DNA of 64,000 nucleotides, taken from positions 9,189,501 through 9,253,500 of the forward strand of contig CM043967.1 of NCBI GenBank assembly GCA_014529385.2. Direction: 5' to 3'. This document shows, in pieces, positions 52,960 through 64,000 of this stretch. Numbering within the stretch: position 1 is the first letter of the stretch; each line of letters starts with the position of its first letter. The notes under the pieces were generated by a model, which ran no database searches, was not told the DNA's origin, and was given only the letters and a program-made list of their open reading frames with translations. The translations under genes were made by a program, and so were the position numbers. Source of the DNA: Adiantum capillus-veneris (taxonomy: Eukaryota; Streptophyta; Polypodiopsida; Polypodiales; Pteridaceae).

Positions 52960-55100
52960 TTAACATTTTAAAAAAGATGGCATTTCTACAAGTCCACATA
53001 CTAAAAAGAAACCAATATCAAAGAACCTTAAGCACAATTTGGAGAGGTTTTGGAAACTCAAGATCCCACAAGCCTAAGTGATTTGTTTTTGGGTGATCCA
53101 AATGTCGAGAGATGAACGTAAATGGGATTGTAGATTACTCTTCCAAACAATGGCAAAGTCATAGTACCAAACACAATGTCTTCCAGATTCATGAATCCTC
53201 TTGTATACAAAATGGTTGCTATGGAGAGGGCATTTCAAACAACATGCCACAAAAGGAACTTGTGCTTCAATGAAATTGATCAAGAGCACCAAATATTATC
53301 AAGGCTTTGAGAATTTTGTAAATGCTCCAAGTGTGTTTGTCATGCATTGTGTGAATTTTTGGCTCTCCACCAAGGAGTTTGAGAACTGCGTAACTACCAA
53401 TCTTGTAGTCTATGATCTTGAATTGGTGGTGGGAGAGGGATATTGTGTACATATGTGCAAAGAATATGTTAAGAGTTTCACAAACAAGCACCAAGTTTGA
53501 ATTGTTTCTTAGTTGCAAAGAAACACAAGAAATCATTATATATAGCATCTTTCAATTGAGCCATCCTAGTCATGTCTTTGCTATTGATTGATATACTTTG
53601 ATTTTCTAATGATAACGCACGCAGATCTTTAAAAGAAAAAACTCCAACGCATGTTTTAAACCCTATAGAGTTTCCTAGTGTTCCCACCATTCCAATCCAG
53701 GGTGTTAAAACTTGTTTCTTGAAGCAATAAAAAAGGTGGTATTGTGAGAGGGAGGTTTTAAAGGAAAAGTAGTGATGAATATCTTATACCAATCAGATAT
53801 GTTCCATTTATACCAAAAGTAACAAGAAGATTAATGCACAATATTAGATAATATGTGTGACCAAACCGTGGCAAATTTTAAAAAAATTGTGAATGAAGCC
53901 CTTATAGTAATCATGTGAGTAGTAAGATCCAAGTTCATAGATCCCCTTGACATTTAGACCATGAGATTTTATCCCAAAAAATGGTAGCAAAGTATCAAAA
54001 TAAACAATCATGAGATGACCAAAAGAACTTTTTGATTTGTGAGAAAAAGGAGAGGAAATGATTCTTCCTCCAATCTAGCAAGGGCAAGTGATATAAAAAA
54101 TATGGAATGATGATAGCTTGAACAACATGAATCAAACATGAGGTGGCCTTTCAAAGCAATTCCATGCAGCCATCTTTGTGTGAACATTGTGTTTTACTGA
54201 GTCTGTGAGTTGTTTGGTGGAGACATCAACCCCAAGAGGATAACCCAAATGGCAAAGACATGTATTTAGGAACCTTTTTCCCTCCCCATACAAGTAAATC
54301 AAAATCAGAGGCATTAATGTAAACTAACGTTTATTTGTCAAGGTTGAGTGCAATTAGAAGCAAGAGCATACAATTGAACACATGCATACAATGTGGAAAA
54401 TTCACATTGTTGCTTTAAGAAACGCAAGAGTATCATAAAAAAACTCAATCCCTATAAATTGTCTAGAAGGCATGGACAAGCCTAGAATCTCATGGTTATT
54501 AGCAAGATATTCTAGATAACATAAAAGAGGGTGTGTGTAGCAATGGAAAAAAGGAGAAGGCTAAAGTAACATCCTTGCCTAACGGATTGGGCTAAAGAAA
54601 TTGAGGGAGAAATTCTATCATTGATGATCATTTGAGAAGCAATCTGGAATGTAAGAAATTTGTGTACAGAAGCCATTATGTTATTGTGTAAGCTAAGTAT
54701 ATTATATACCAAGTTTAAAAGTTAAAATATTATCCATAATGCTTCTAGTATTTTGTACAGTATACAAAGCATGGTGATAGGTCTCCAATGATTTAATGTG
54801 TGAAACATGACCTGTTTAGGTAATAACTTAACAATGCTAGATATCAATTGATTATCAAATTGACCATTAACTAGTTGGAATTTAAATCCCTAGAATATCA
54901 ATCTCAAAGGGATACCAAACTTTAATTGGGAGTTCTTTTGAAAGCCCATCATAGCTTATATTTTTATTGTTGCCCAATTTTTTAAGGGCATTCTAGTCCA
55001 GTTAAATGAACTCCAGGGTCTTGCTCTCTCTTTTTAATACAATCTAGCATTCATTTCATAAGGAAACTATGTGCATTACAAGAGTCATTTCAAGTGCATG
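52960..55100 (-). pseudogene. LINE (L1-type) reverse transcriptase relic, minus strand
   Basis: The minus strand at 54650-54520 reads NDRISPSISLAQSVRQGC and LLLFSIATHTLF, the RT box of plant non-LTR elements (usual SVRQGCPLSPLLFAI). Downstream, 54270-54140 reads HLGYPLGVDVSTKQLTDSV and KMAAWNCFERPPHV, the thumb-side block. A further conserved-looking stretch lies at 53292-53074, toward the 3' end. Upstream (to about 55000) FIQLDQNA suggests the first RT Asp box. Many stops; endonuclease not recognised. Confidence 0.7.
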
Positions 55101-55689
55101 TTCACCATGATGTTCAATAACCAACAGACAATGGGTCTATGTACATGCATATCTCTATAGTGATTAGGGGAAGCCACACCTAATGATTAGCCGCTCATGA
55201 TGGTGGAGCACGCTACTTTGTAAACTGTTTGTAGATGTGGCCCAATGATCATTGAGAGGACCTTTGACCACAAGAATATAGTAAGGCCTTCTATGGGCCA
55301 AAAAGGAGATGATTTTTTGCACAATTCAAAAAAATCAATATCTAGTGGAGCAGCTAAAAGACAAAGCTCTATCATATACAAATATTGTGTGTGTATGTGG
55401 CATTGAAAGACCTAAAGTCCTTGAGTTAGTTCAAACTAATGTCTTGCCATTAACTTTTATGCTAGCCAAAATCAACAATCATTATAAAGGAACAAAAGCA
55501 TCCCATCCACTAAGGAGGTTTGTTTTCAAGACTAGTCAAATAGATCTTTGAGGTCTCTTGTTCTTGTACCTACGATATTAAAATTTCTCTTCTTCTTTTA
55601 GAGTAGCCAATAGAGAGCCAATATCAACAAAAGTTGAAGAGACTAATAAAACTTGAAAGGATATTTATTGGAACATCTCGAGACCATGC
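55101..55689. other. Unassigned stretch with a SINE-like tail
   Basis: 55543-55605 (TTTGAGGTCTCTTG then ATTAAAATTTCTCTTCTTC) matches 58345-58405 in the SINE relic further right, so it is probably a SINE 3' part. The rest is unassigned; it may hold LINE 5' debris. Confidence 0.4.

Positions 55690-55728
<39 letters not shown>
55690..55728. repeat. (GA)n microsatellite
   Basis: Uninterrupted GA dinucleotides, about 39 bp. Confidence 0.95.
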
Positions 55729-55730
<2 letters not shown>

Positions 55731-55989
55731 AATCAAGAAGATGAGTGTCTATGGGATGCCCCCTTCGCATTGGGACACCTATGAAACCCAGCAATGGTGG
55801 TTGCCCGTCATCATCCCTCAGCACTATATGACACAAGATAGTAAATGAAGCTAAAGTGGTGGGATCAACAGTAGAGAAGCTTGGACACAAAAGCAAAGGT
55901 GCGCGCAAACATAAAAATAAACAAGGACACGGGGGGGAGTAAACATGAACTATGACGATGTGAAGTCACAATTGTTTCAACAAACCACA

Positions 55990-56130
55990 CACACCTACGT
56001 GGTTAGATCATTAGGATTCCATATGTGAGGTAGTGGGTTCAAATCCACAATCATCGACCTGCCGTTGACTTTTGTCAAGCCGTTCCTCTACCCTCGAGAT
56101 TTTGTTGTCATCGCTTTTGTTGCAAGAACC
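55990..56130 (+). repeat. tRNA-derived SINE head, plus strand
   Basis: ACGTGGTTAGATCATTAGG (box A type) and GTGGGTTCAAATCCACAATC (box B type, GGTTCRANNC) are about 30-35 bp apart. Followed by pyrimidine-rich sequence. No matching acceptor stem. Confidence 0.6.
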
Positions 56131-56329
56131 CCTAGATCACATGATACCTCTACCCTCTTGTTGTTGCAAGCTTCTCCCCCCATACTTCTCTCCTCAAGCT
56201 TATTTTCTCTTCTGTCTTCTTCCCCATTGTTTATTATTGACTAGTACTTCCTAGAGATAAGCAAACATCTTAGCCTCTCCCAAGAGCCCCAAGAAACCCC
56301 TCATATTGCCTCTCGAATTCTCTCCAATG

Positions 56330-57100
56330 GCTTTGGAATCTCCAACGACTCCTCCACCTTCTCAAGGTATGCCTCAGGCAATTTTTCTTCCCTCTTTTGG
56401 TTATTGAGAAATATGCAGATCACTATGCTTCAAGAGACATCATTGGGTACTTTTTGGCCCCCCGTTGTAGGCCATATAATCATGCAAAAAACACAATGGG
56501 CTCCCAAAGGGGTGGAGGTGTGCACCACACGGACTTTTAAAAAATTATGCTCAGAGATGAGAGCATGTCCATGGAGCAAGGTATTGGATGTTCTACAACC
56601 CTCGATGTAGCTTGTAAGGTGGTCACCAAAATTCTCCTTGCCATCAAGCCCTCCCTCTTTCTGGTATGGGTGGAGTTGCCAAACTTCCCTCTTGACTATC
56701 ATCTATCCATCAATACTATTGTCAAGCCCTTAGGAAATGCAGTGTGTCTCACCATAGCAGGAGTTCAATCCAAGAGGGTGTCCTCAGTTCTAATGGAGCT
56801 TAACCTCTCGAAGACCTACATGAGTACCTTCTCATTCAACGAGATGGCGTTGTTAGCTTCTTACATGCGATTTGCTACAAGCATAAGCTCGATGCATGCT
56901 TCCATTGTGGAATGCAAGGAGCGAAAGAGACTCCCCCCCCCCCCCCCGCGCCCCCACCACCACCACCAACACACACACACACCACCCCAACCCGAATGAA
57001 ACAAGAGTCCTCTTCTGAAACTGGCAAGGTTCCATTTGCTCTTAAGGTAAACCAAGCTCCTCGTATGAGGCGGCTACCCGCTAGATCAACACCCTCTTAA
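56330..57100 (+). pseudogene. LINE ORF1 relic (DUF4283-type)
   Basis: The start near 56326 reads MALESPTTPPPSQG. The main frame 56547-56999 has LFLVWVELPNFPLDYH, then IVKPLGNAVCLTIAGVQ and LMELNLSKT, which match the DUF4283 domain that plant L1-type elements carry in ORF1. The zinc-knuckle region (RICYKHKLDACFHCGMQGAK) is in another frame near 56870-56930. Stops and C-run slippage (56934-56947) break it. Confidence 0.65.
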
Positions 57101-58197
57101 ACTAAGAAAAGAAGAAGAAGAATTATTTTGCCCTCCTCACCTCCTTGGTGGCAAAAGAACGTACTTCCTTGGTGGAGGAAGTACTTATAGAAGAAGAGGG
57201 AGCTCTTTCTCTTGCATTAGAAGAACAAGTCAATGCCTTGGAGAAGGTGCTACTCTAGCAATGCATCCAAGCCCCTGCAAGCAATGCCTGGCCAACCCTC
57301 ATGGTGGAGCAAATCGGAAACAAAAGATCCTTGCCATTCCCTAGAGCTCTGTCAACCCAATGAAGAGGCGAAATCAAAGAAAGTCCCTAAAGATAAGCCT
57401 AAGAAGTAGGTTTTGATGGCTATTGGCCCCATTCAATCTTTTGGTTCTTTACCTTTGCTTGTGAAAGCTTCTTTCTTTTATACAAGTTCTATGCTTTTAT
57501 GGCTTTTTTAAAAAAAATCTCAAAAGGACGTCCCAACCGAACCAACATGAAAATTGAAAAAAGAAATTATATTGCCAAGGAAGTATGCGCTAACGATTTT
57601 GAAAACTGCTTTCTTTAAGGCGAATTGCAGTGAGATGTTATTTCTCAAAAAGGGAAGGTTAAGGAGAGGAGAGGCAGGGGCGAGGGATCATGCAAGGTTA
57701 AGGAGAGATGAGGCACAGTAGGGCAAAACTAGGGACGGAGGGCACGTGCAATCACGCAAGGCAAATCGACGGACAGGGTAAGCTCCAGAGAGCACAAGGA
57801 CAGGAGGGTGATGCCAAGGCATTGTTGCTCGAAAATATTGTCTGGCAACATGAGCCCTTGTTCAAGTGTCGTTTGGCGAAACCTCACGAGTTCGATCCTA
57901 TATGCATAGCCTTTGGAGCGTGTACCAACAGTGGAATCTCTAGCAAGATTCTAGATAATTGAAAGAAGTCGAGCCATTTAAAATTAATAGGGCGGGCACC
58001 CACATCATCATCAGTAGATTTCTTTGGAAGAATAAAAAACAATGCTCAGATTCGAGCCAAAATAGCGCACCCATATCATGAAAGAATCTAAAACAATGCT
58101 GAGCAAGAGAGTCCCTTGTAATTTAACAAATTGGAAGGAAAAAAACTTTCTATTTTAAAATAAAAAGTTTTCCAAAAAAAAATTAACTGCCCTCTCC
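57101..58197. other. Unassigned stretch
   Basis: GAGTTCGATCC at about 57888 resembles an isolated tRNA-type B box, without an A box. Frames are short and low in information. Confidence 0.35.
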
Positions 58198-58250
58198 TTC
58201 CCTCTCTCTCTCACACACACCCCCACATAGACTTGTCATTGCGCCCGTCT

Positions 58251-58283
<33 letters not shown>

Positions 58284-58420
58284 ACAAGTGTGGTAGATTG
58301 GTTATGCCATTTTTCTCTTGACTAACAAGTCTTGAGTTCAACTCTCGTCTTTGAGGTCTCTTGGGATAGTTTCCCCCGACGTTAAAATTTCTCTTCTTCG
58401 TCTTCTTCTTCTCTCTCCCC
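58198..58420 (+). repeat. CT-rich run and tRNA-derived SINE relic
   Basis: CT-rich sequence at 58198-58283 leads into GTGTGGTAGATTGGTTATGC (box A type) and GAGTTCAACTCTCG (box B type). The tail TTTGAGGTCTCTTGGGATAG then TTAAAATTTCTCTTCTTC is shared with 55543-55605, so the pair defines one SINE family. Confidence 0.65.
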
Positions 58421-58462
58421 TATGATCTGAGCCCCTGCCTTGGAACTAAGTGGCACGGGCAT

Positions 58463-58489
58463 TTTGGGGGGGGGGGGGGGGGGGGGGGA
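58463..58489. repeat. Poly-G run
   Basis: About 25 consecutive G. Assembly length here is unreliable. Confidence 0.9.
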
Positions 58490-58649
58490 TTCTACGGTGA
58501 GGGGATTGTGGATCGTAGATATGGGCGGTGGCGTTGAAAGTAATCTAAGGTACCTTAATTTACAAAAGTAATCGGGTAACCTAAATTACTTTCGGAGGTC
58601 GTCGCCTTGCACATGTGTTTAAAGTAAATTAAGGCCCCCATGCTTCAAA

Positions 58650-58735
58650 AACGCAAGGCGAAGTGGTTAGAACATGTGCCTCCCATGGGTGAGGTCACGG
58701 GTTCAAACCCCACGCTCCCAAAATGGGGTACCCTA
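58650..58735 (+). repeat. tRNA-derived SINE head, tRNA-Gly-like
   Basis: GAAGTGGTTAGAACATGTGC, the anticodon-like loop CCTCCCATG and GGTCACGGGTTCAAACCCCA resemble tRNA-Gly(CCC). The acceptor arms do not pair and no clean 3' end is present, so a SINE or a dead tRNA copy is more likely than a gene. Confidence 0.6.
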
Positions 58736-60632
58736 GATTACTTCAAAATGGTGCCCACAAGCCTCGCAAGCCCTTACCCTTGGGACTTGTTTTGTGGCCA
58801 TCGATTTCTGGAGGGCTCCTCGAACTCCTGATTTTACTATGTACTTCACTCCTTATCTAAAGCGCAAGTTCTTCTTCTTTGCATCTTGTACTCTTCACAT
58901 ATAATTTATTGAGACTGTACAAGGCTTCTTTCTCATGGGGCTGGGCCAAGGCATCTCAGAGAGTGATGCATGTAATGAAGCATACATAGTAGAATTCTAG
59001 ATTGTAGGCAAAACAACATGCGTGTCCATGCGGTAGACTCTTTGCTCTTCCTGCAAATTTCGCATGCTGATATCTTGTAAAATTGAATAGATTCATTTAA
59101 GAGAGGGTTTCATGTAGGTGCGCTGCCTGGTAATATGCACCGCACCGTAAGCATGTAAGAGGCTATCTGAAGCCTTGCAAGGTCCATATGCCCATATGGC
59201 ATGGTGAGACCAGAGAGTACTTATCACAATTGAATGTGAAATGCAACTTGCTTTCTACAACCAATGAACAAATTGTGAACATTGTCATTAATGTAGAGAT
59301 CTTATTTTCTGTGACACAAGCTGATGGGTGAGCATGTGAAGTTGTCCTTCAATTTCAAATGTAAGGAACTAGTAGCTATCTGCACACATCTCAAGCTTTG
59401 AGACAACCGAGATAGGATTTGGTTTTGGTTGTTAATTTATGAATTGAACCCTACCATCACTCATGATGGCACATAAGACACATTTTCTGCTTGTTCATAA
59501 CTCAAAAACCACATTTATTTATGTACCAAATATGGCAAATGTACGCTGCTTAAGAATAATCAACAAGATAAAATACGGTAGTCATTAGAGGGTCTCCCAG
59601 TTCTTAAGGATCCGAATGGTTACTTGCAGACCTAGCAACCACTGGAATGCGGCTCACTGCTGCTACCCATCAAAATACATACACTAAATAAAGAGAAAAA
59701 ACAAAACTGGCTCTTTTCCAGATGTATGTCTACGAGCAAATGCACCTGCATGCATTAATGTATGTTTATAAGGCCAATGTATGTGTGCATTATCGAATTT
59801 TTTTAACGTAATGCACCCATGCGCATGAGCCTGCATACATATGCATGTCTGCGCTTGATTAAATAGAACTCGGTACCTCCGATTTCGTATGTTAGGATGA
59901 ATTCCAAGAAAAAATGTATGTTGGGATGTTTCTTATCACTTGCCACAGGAACTTTTCCGCTTTTCAAATGACCAATTAATTTTTTAGATACCAAATCAAA
60001 CTAACCATTTTCCAAATTTTAAACAACCTTGTCCAATTCTTGAAAACGCTAAAACATTCCACTCCTATCCTCCAAGAATTCAGATTGGCATTTCTAAGGC
60101 CTCGTGCATGTATGGCAGTGCTTCTATACTAGGAACAACTTGCCAAAAACTGGCCCAAACATTGACTCAGTTTCAATGACATTACTGACAATCACGAAAT
60201 GAAGGAGATGGTTTTAAAGTACAAAATCGTGTTGTACCTTAAAATGCCATAAAGTCAATATCGGGAGTACCTCTGCCAATCAGAACTCACCTTGCAAATA
60301 ATCTTAGTTTAAACAAAACCTGCTTCTTGAAAACTTGCATTCTTGTACCTCCCTAGCTGTTCCTAGCTATGAAAAACCCATGAAAGCGTAGTTCTAGAAT
60401 GAGAAGGTGTCCATCATCGATCATGTTAGCAGCCAAGAGTATATGAAAAGCTTCAATGGAGTACTAGAGTTTTTTGTTTCGCATTCAATACTATGATACA
60501 TAGTTGGGTTTCCCAACAAACTTGGAAAACTGCAAACTGCATGCCATTGAAGTGTGCAAATATATGCATAAGTCCAGTCTACTTGTGTTTAATATTGCTA
60601 GCCCAAAATGCTCAACTAGTTAGCTGCAACCA
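58736..60632. other. Unassigned stretch downstream of the kinase gene
   Basis: AT-rich, without domain-bearing frames or clear repeats. The part next to 60632 must include the 3' UTR of the minus-strand kinase; no single poly(A) signal stands out. Confidence 0.5.
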
Positions 60633-61536
60633 TCAAAAAAATTTAAAATCTACATAGTGGACACTCGAAGCCTCTCCTGCTGCAGCTGAACCCTCCATGT
60701 TCTTGGCCTTGAGTTCCTCTCCAAGGCTGGATGTTTTGCTAAGAGCTGCCTTAGATAAAGAATCCAGCTCACTTGCTCTTGGTATTTCTGGAGGAGTAGT
60801 ACACCGTATAAGTGCCCAATTTACACCTTCGAAAAACGGATGCTGCTTGATCTCAGTAGCACCTCTTTTATATCCTAGCCTATGGTGGGGTTCCTTCACC
60901 AGCAAACCCCGTATCAAGTCTCGAGCTCCAAAACTAACCGTGGGAGCCTCAGGAAATCTCAGAGGTTGGCCCACCACATTAAAAAGAGTAGCTCGATTAC
61001 CTGGCCCTTTGAAAGGTGTCTTCCCAAACAGCAGTTCATATAGAAATATGCCAAAAGTCCACCAGTCAACTGCACTGCCATGGCCTTCTCCTTTTATTAT
61101 CTCTGGGGCAAGATATTCATGAGTACCAACAAAAGACATGGACTTTGCTCCAGTTGGCTCAGCGATTAACTCAGGCCAAGGCATCACCTGATTCCCAGCT
61201 TCATTCTTCAACTTCTTGCTCTTCTTGGACCTTGACTTGGACCCAAGGAAACTTGGCACAAAGCATACAGGCTGTACACAAACAGGTTGACTACAAGAAG
61301 GCTGCACACAGGAGGGTGGAATGCAATATGCTGCCATCCTTTTTGATGGGTCAAAATCTGACAATGAAGACTTGACCAAGGTTGGACTAACCATACACTG
61401 CAGAGACAGATCAAAGTCTGAGAGCATAATATGCCCATCCTCCCTTACCAGCACATTCTCTGGTTTCAAATCTCTGTAGACAATTCCTAGCATGTGAAGA
61501 TACTCTAAACCCATCAACACTTCTGCTGCATAGAAC
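60633..61536 (-). CDS. AGC-VIII (D6PK-type) Ser/Thr protein kinase, last exon
   Basis: The minus-strand exon opens at 61536 after a TGCTAG acceptor with [17 protein letters not shown] and runs to a stop next to 60633. Numbered from the Met of MLMGLEY, the catalytic loop YRDLKPEN is at 15-22 and DFD replaces the usual DFG at 35-37, the hallmark of plant AGC-VIII kinases. An insertion of about 90 residues before the activation segment has a Cys/Gln/Pro repeat (CVQP, CSQP, CVQP) and a basic patch [12 protein letters not shown], comparable to the membrane-binding middle domain of D6[16 protein letters not shown] (127-140) has the usual phosphorylated Ser. The C-terminus DFKFF is an FxxF-type PDK1-docking end. 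D6PK relatives phosphorylate PIN auxin exporters; substrate here is not shown. The upstream exon (ATP-binding lobe) is beyond 64000. Confidence 0.93.
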
Positions 61537-62885
61537 CTAGCACAAAACCCAAGTCAACAAAGTTAAAACCAGAAAGTGACACCATCTGCACTGCAATGAA
61601 AAAGTCATGCGACAGAAAGAACCTAAGAGGACATTTTCTTTTCCAACAAATACAGCATAAGCCACTTGTCCCATATCAGGTGTTTACCCACCCAAAATGT
61701 GCAGCCAGGAAAGAACAATTTATTCCACTTTAAGTTCAAGAGCAAAAGCAAATTCCTGCCACAAAGCAGTAGCAGGTTTCAGAACTGAACATTAGCCTCC
61801 TCGGGCACAAACCTCCGGGGGCCCGCTCTAAGCTCCTCTCGGGCATGTTATAGTTATTGATTTGTTGGTCGGCAAAAATTGAATGCGGTGGGAGAAAGCT
61901 CCTTGTGCAGTTCTCAAATATGTGTCCCTTCTCATTTGCTTTTGACAGTCAAGGAAACGTTCAGTTTTCCTCAGGCACTGGGCCCATCGGAGTGAATAAA
62001 TGGTTATGTGGATATGAAGCAGCCAAATTTAAATAAAGCATAAACGAAGAGAGAAACCAACTGTGATACTACAGTCAACATTACACACCACTACAGGTTT
62101 TGAATAATACACGATAGAATCACCAGCATCTCAAACGCTTCTGTAAATAGCCGTGATGTTAGTAACTCAACTGCAACTGTTACAAATTCATTCTTCAGTT
62201 TATTTCCATCCTCTCACATTGTTACCTTCAAGAACACATTGAATGTTTGGGCCTGTCTTTGTTGTAGTCAGAGGAGTTGATGAAGACAGTGCATGATGAT
62301 AACTGCGAATAATATTAAGGCTACAGCTGCAACTGGACTTGGAATGCTAAATAACTAAAATAGGAATGGAGAATCTGAAATAGGAAGCTGAATGCTACTA
62401 CACAAGACAAACCACTCCCATGACATTTCATGGCTGAGTTATAAACCCGACCAAGAGTTTTGGAATTGATTCATAAACACTGTCCACAACTGTCAAATCA
62501 TAAGAGGAATTTTACAATGCTCCTTTTGTAGCAGGAAGACTATGCAAATCCATAAAGAGTAGGCATCCATCTATATGTACAAGCCATATGATTAGAGAGG
62601 ATGTCACCAAGAGGTGTAATTTTCCTATTGCCTTCTTTAAATATGTACTACATATTTTTATTTGATTTGTTTTTACATGTTTTCCCCGAAACCCTTGAAA
62701 AGGTGCAAGTGGACATTGCATGGCCGGTGTGACACGGCTGCGGCCGAACGGGTTTCTCACATCGGGAATCTAGGTCAGTCAGTCAAGGAACTAGTCAGGC
62801 CAATTAGCACTGAATTCTGATGAGTATGGAAGCTCGTGTGCGCCGAAATGGAATTTGGGCCCCTCATCAAGTCACTGACAACTTT
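61537..62885 (-). other. Intron of the AGC kinase gene (part)
   Basis: Upstream of the acceptor at 61537 there is no glycine-rich loop or Lys-containing kinase exon up to the gypsy fragment. An intron before the RFYxAEVL segment is usual for this kinase group. Gene continuity past the gypsy fragment is inferred. Confidence 0.6.
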
Positions 62886-64000
62886 ATAAGTTGGTGGCTA
62901 CTAGGATATTAAACCAAAGGGAAAAACTGGACACATGGCATAGGAGAGCAACCTGCAGGACGCCTCAACAAGGCGCTCAAAAGAGAGAGGGAGCTGTTTT
63001 GAAGCTCATAAGTGAATTACAGTGTGTGTGCCCTCTCTCCCCATTCAAAGTCTCCTACTCCCATTTTGGGGAAACTTCGTCTGCACATTCAGAGTTATGT
63101 GGAATAAGGATGCGGAAGAATTTCATATTATGCCACTTGAGGGCTGTGATGTGTTATTGGGTATCCCATGGTGTTACAAGTTGCATGCTTAGTGGCTACT
63201 TACAACCAAAAGATCACCCTTGTACATAGAGGAAAGACTCATGTCCTTGATGTAAAGCTTAGAGGCGAGCTTGTTCTAGTTGTTTTTGCTTCAGCTATTT
63301 CATCTGTAATAAAGAATCATCTTTCTACGTGCTTGATCTTTGCAAAAGAAGTACCTGAAGTTGTATCTAATTTGTCTACCTTAGATATATTTAGGTCAAC
63401 TTTTCTGAGTGTTTTTCGGACTCTTTGCCAAGGGAGTTACCTCCTGAGAGACCTGAGGATCATACCAAAGATCTTGTGCAAGGTTCTAGTCCACCGAATA
63501 GACCATCGTACAGGGTTAGTGCAGCCAAGCAGAAAGATAGTATGCGTCGGGTCAATGAGCTTTTAGAGAGGGGGTTGCGCGCTTTGAATAAGAATACCAT
63601 CAAGAACAGGTTCCCCATACTGAGGATAGATGACATTTTTGATCGAGGCAGCGTCACTGTTTACCAGGATAGACCTAAAGAGTGGGTACCAATCAAATAC
63701 GCGTTAGGCTAGAAGATGTCCATAAGACTGCGTTTTCTTGTCATGCCATTTGGTCTCACGTGTGCTCCTACCACGTTCAATAGAATGATGGACATAATAT
63801 TTAGACCACATAGTAACTTCAAGGGTACATTCTTTGATGACATGATTGTCTATTCAAAGGAAGAGGAGCATAGGGATCACTTGAACGCAGTTTTCAAAGG
63901 GCTACGCACGAACATGCTACTCATTAATGCGAAGAAGACTGACACTCTTTGGAAGAGATTCACTTCGTTGGGCACATTGTTTCAAAGGATGGGGTACACA
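62886..64000 (+). mobile_element. Gypsy fragment: protease end to RT, running off the right edge
   Basis: 63060-63180 reads GKLRLHIQSYVE and CDVLLGIPWCYKLHA, the protease C-terminus seen in element C. 63230-63420 reads DVKLRGELVLVVFASAISSVIK (also as in C), then RT: PPNRPSYRVSAAKQ, ALNKNTIKNRFPILRIDD, RFLVMPFGLTCAPTTFNRMM and the FFDD box at about 63835. Frames change several times and a stretch after RIDDIFD is scrambled. It probably lies in the kinase intron. Confidence 0.82.
62891..64000 (+). pseudogene. Protease/RT coding relic of the right-edge gypsy
   Basis: The longest frames are 63168-63566 and 63425-63712. RT motifs follow the element C order, with the active site again FFDD (TFFDDMIVYSK). 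Compared with element C, the CVDYRAL block before KNTIKNRF is missing and the RIDLKSGYHQIR segment is replaced by unrelated sequence. It is not functional as it stands. Confidence 0.8.

Noticed and set aside
58650-58735. Functional tRNA-Gly gene
   Set aside because: B box and anticodon-like loop are good, but acceptor arms do not pair and there is no clean terminator; fits a SINE head or a dead tRNA copy better.

Overview
The window looks like repeat-rich nuclear DNA of a land plant. Two host genes can be seen, both only in part and both with plant-type architecture: the 3' exons of a MAT2B/RmlD-like Rossmann protein (+ strand, 28831-30489) and the last exon of an AGC-VIII (D6PK-type) protein kinase (- strand, 60633-61536). 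Almost everything else is transposable-element sequence, mostly chromodomain-carrying Ty3/gypsy elements in nested layers. The species cannot be fixed from the sequence. Very long repeat-filled introns and gypsy, copia, LINE, SINE and hAT relics side by side fit a large-genome plant, possibly a fern or other non-seed lineage; that is inference only.

1-12048: the 3' end of gypsy element A (integrase, chromodomain, 3' LTR 1569-3046) abuts a second LTR of the same family in inverted orientation (3047-5233), which carries a solo LTR (3175-3912). A chromovirus fragment on - (5528-6435), a decayed integrase-chromodomain plus LTR on + (element B, 6744-8949), a short motif array (8956-9196) and a pol-less LTR element on - (element E, 9466-12048) follow.

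12049-28722: a hAT-type MITE with a perfect 8-bp target duplication (12230-12820); a complete 8.8-kb gypsy on - (element C, 13292-22109, duplication TCCTA, tRNA-Glu-like primer site) with decayed gag-pol; and a decayed gypsy on + (element F, about 22110-28722) whose integrase is split by a complete 3.27-kb LTR element without pol (element D, 22586-25853, duplication CCCGT), and whose 3' UTR is split by a probable solo LTR (26955-27895). F ends 108 bp upstream of a MAT2B exon, so at least F and what is nested in it sit in, or have truncated, the 5' part of that gene.

28723-38740: MAT2B exons, their 3' UTR, then gypsy element G (31330-38740, +). 38741-46040: a decayed copia (H, -), two gypsy fragments and a foldback element. 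46040-60630: sparse, AT-rich relic DNA with tandem duplications, tRNA-derived SINE heads, a LINE reverse transcriptase (-), a LINE ORF1 (+), a copia primer site and simple repeats. 60633-64000: the kinase exon, its upstream intron and a gypsy fragment (+) running off the end.

The retrotransposon genes form the usual gag-protease-RT-RNase H-integrase-chromodomain series, and all are broken. The most unusual material is non-coding: internal hairpin-repeat arrays in element D, a highly conserved poly(A)-signal motif present in eleven LTRs, TTAGGG-type telomere-like tracts in LTRs, and tandem ACGT-core modules in LTRs.
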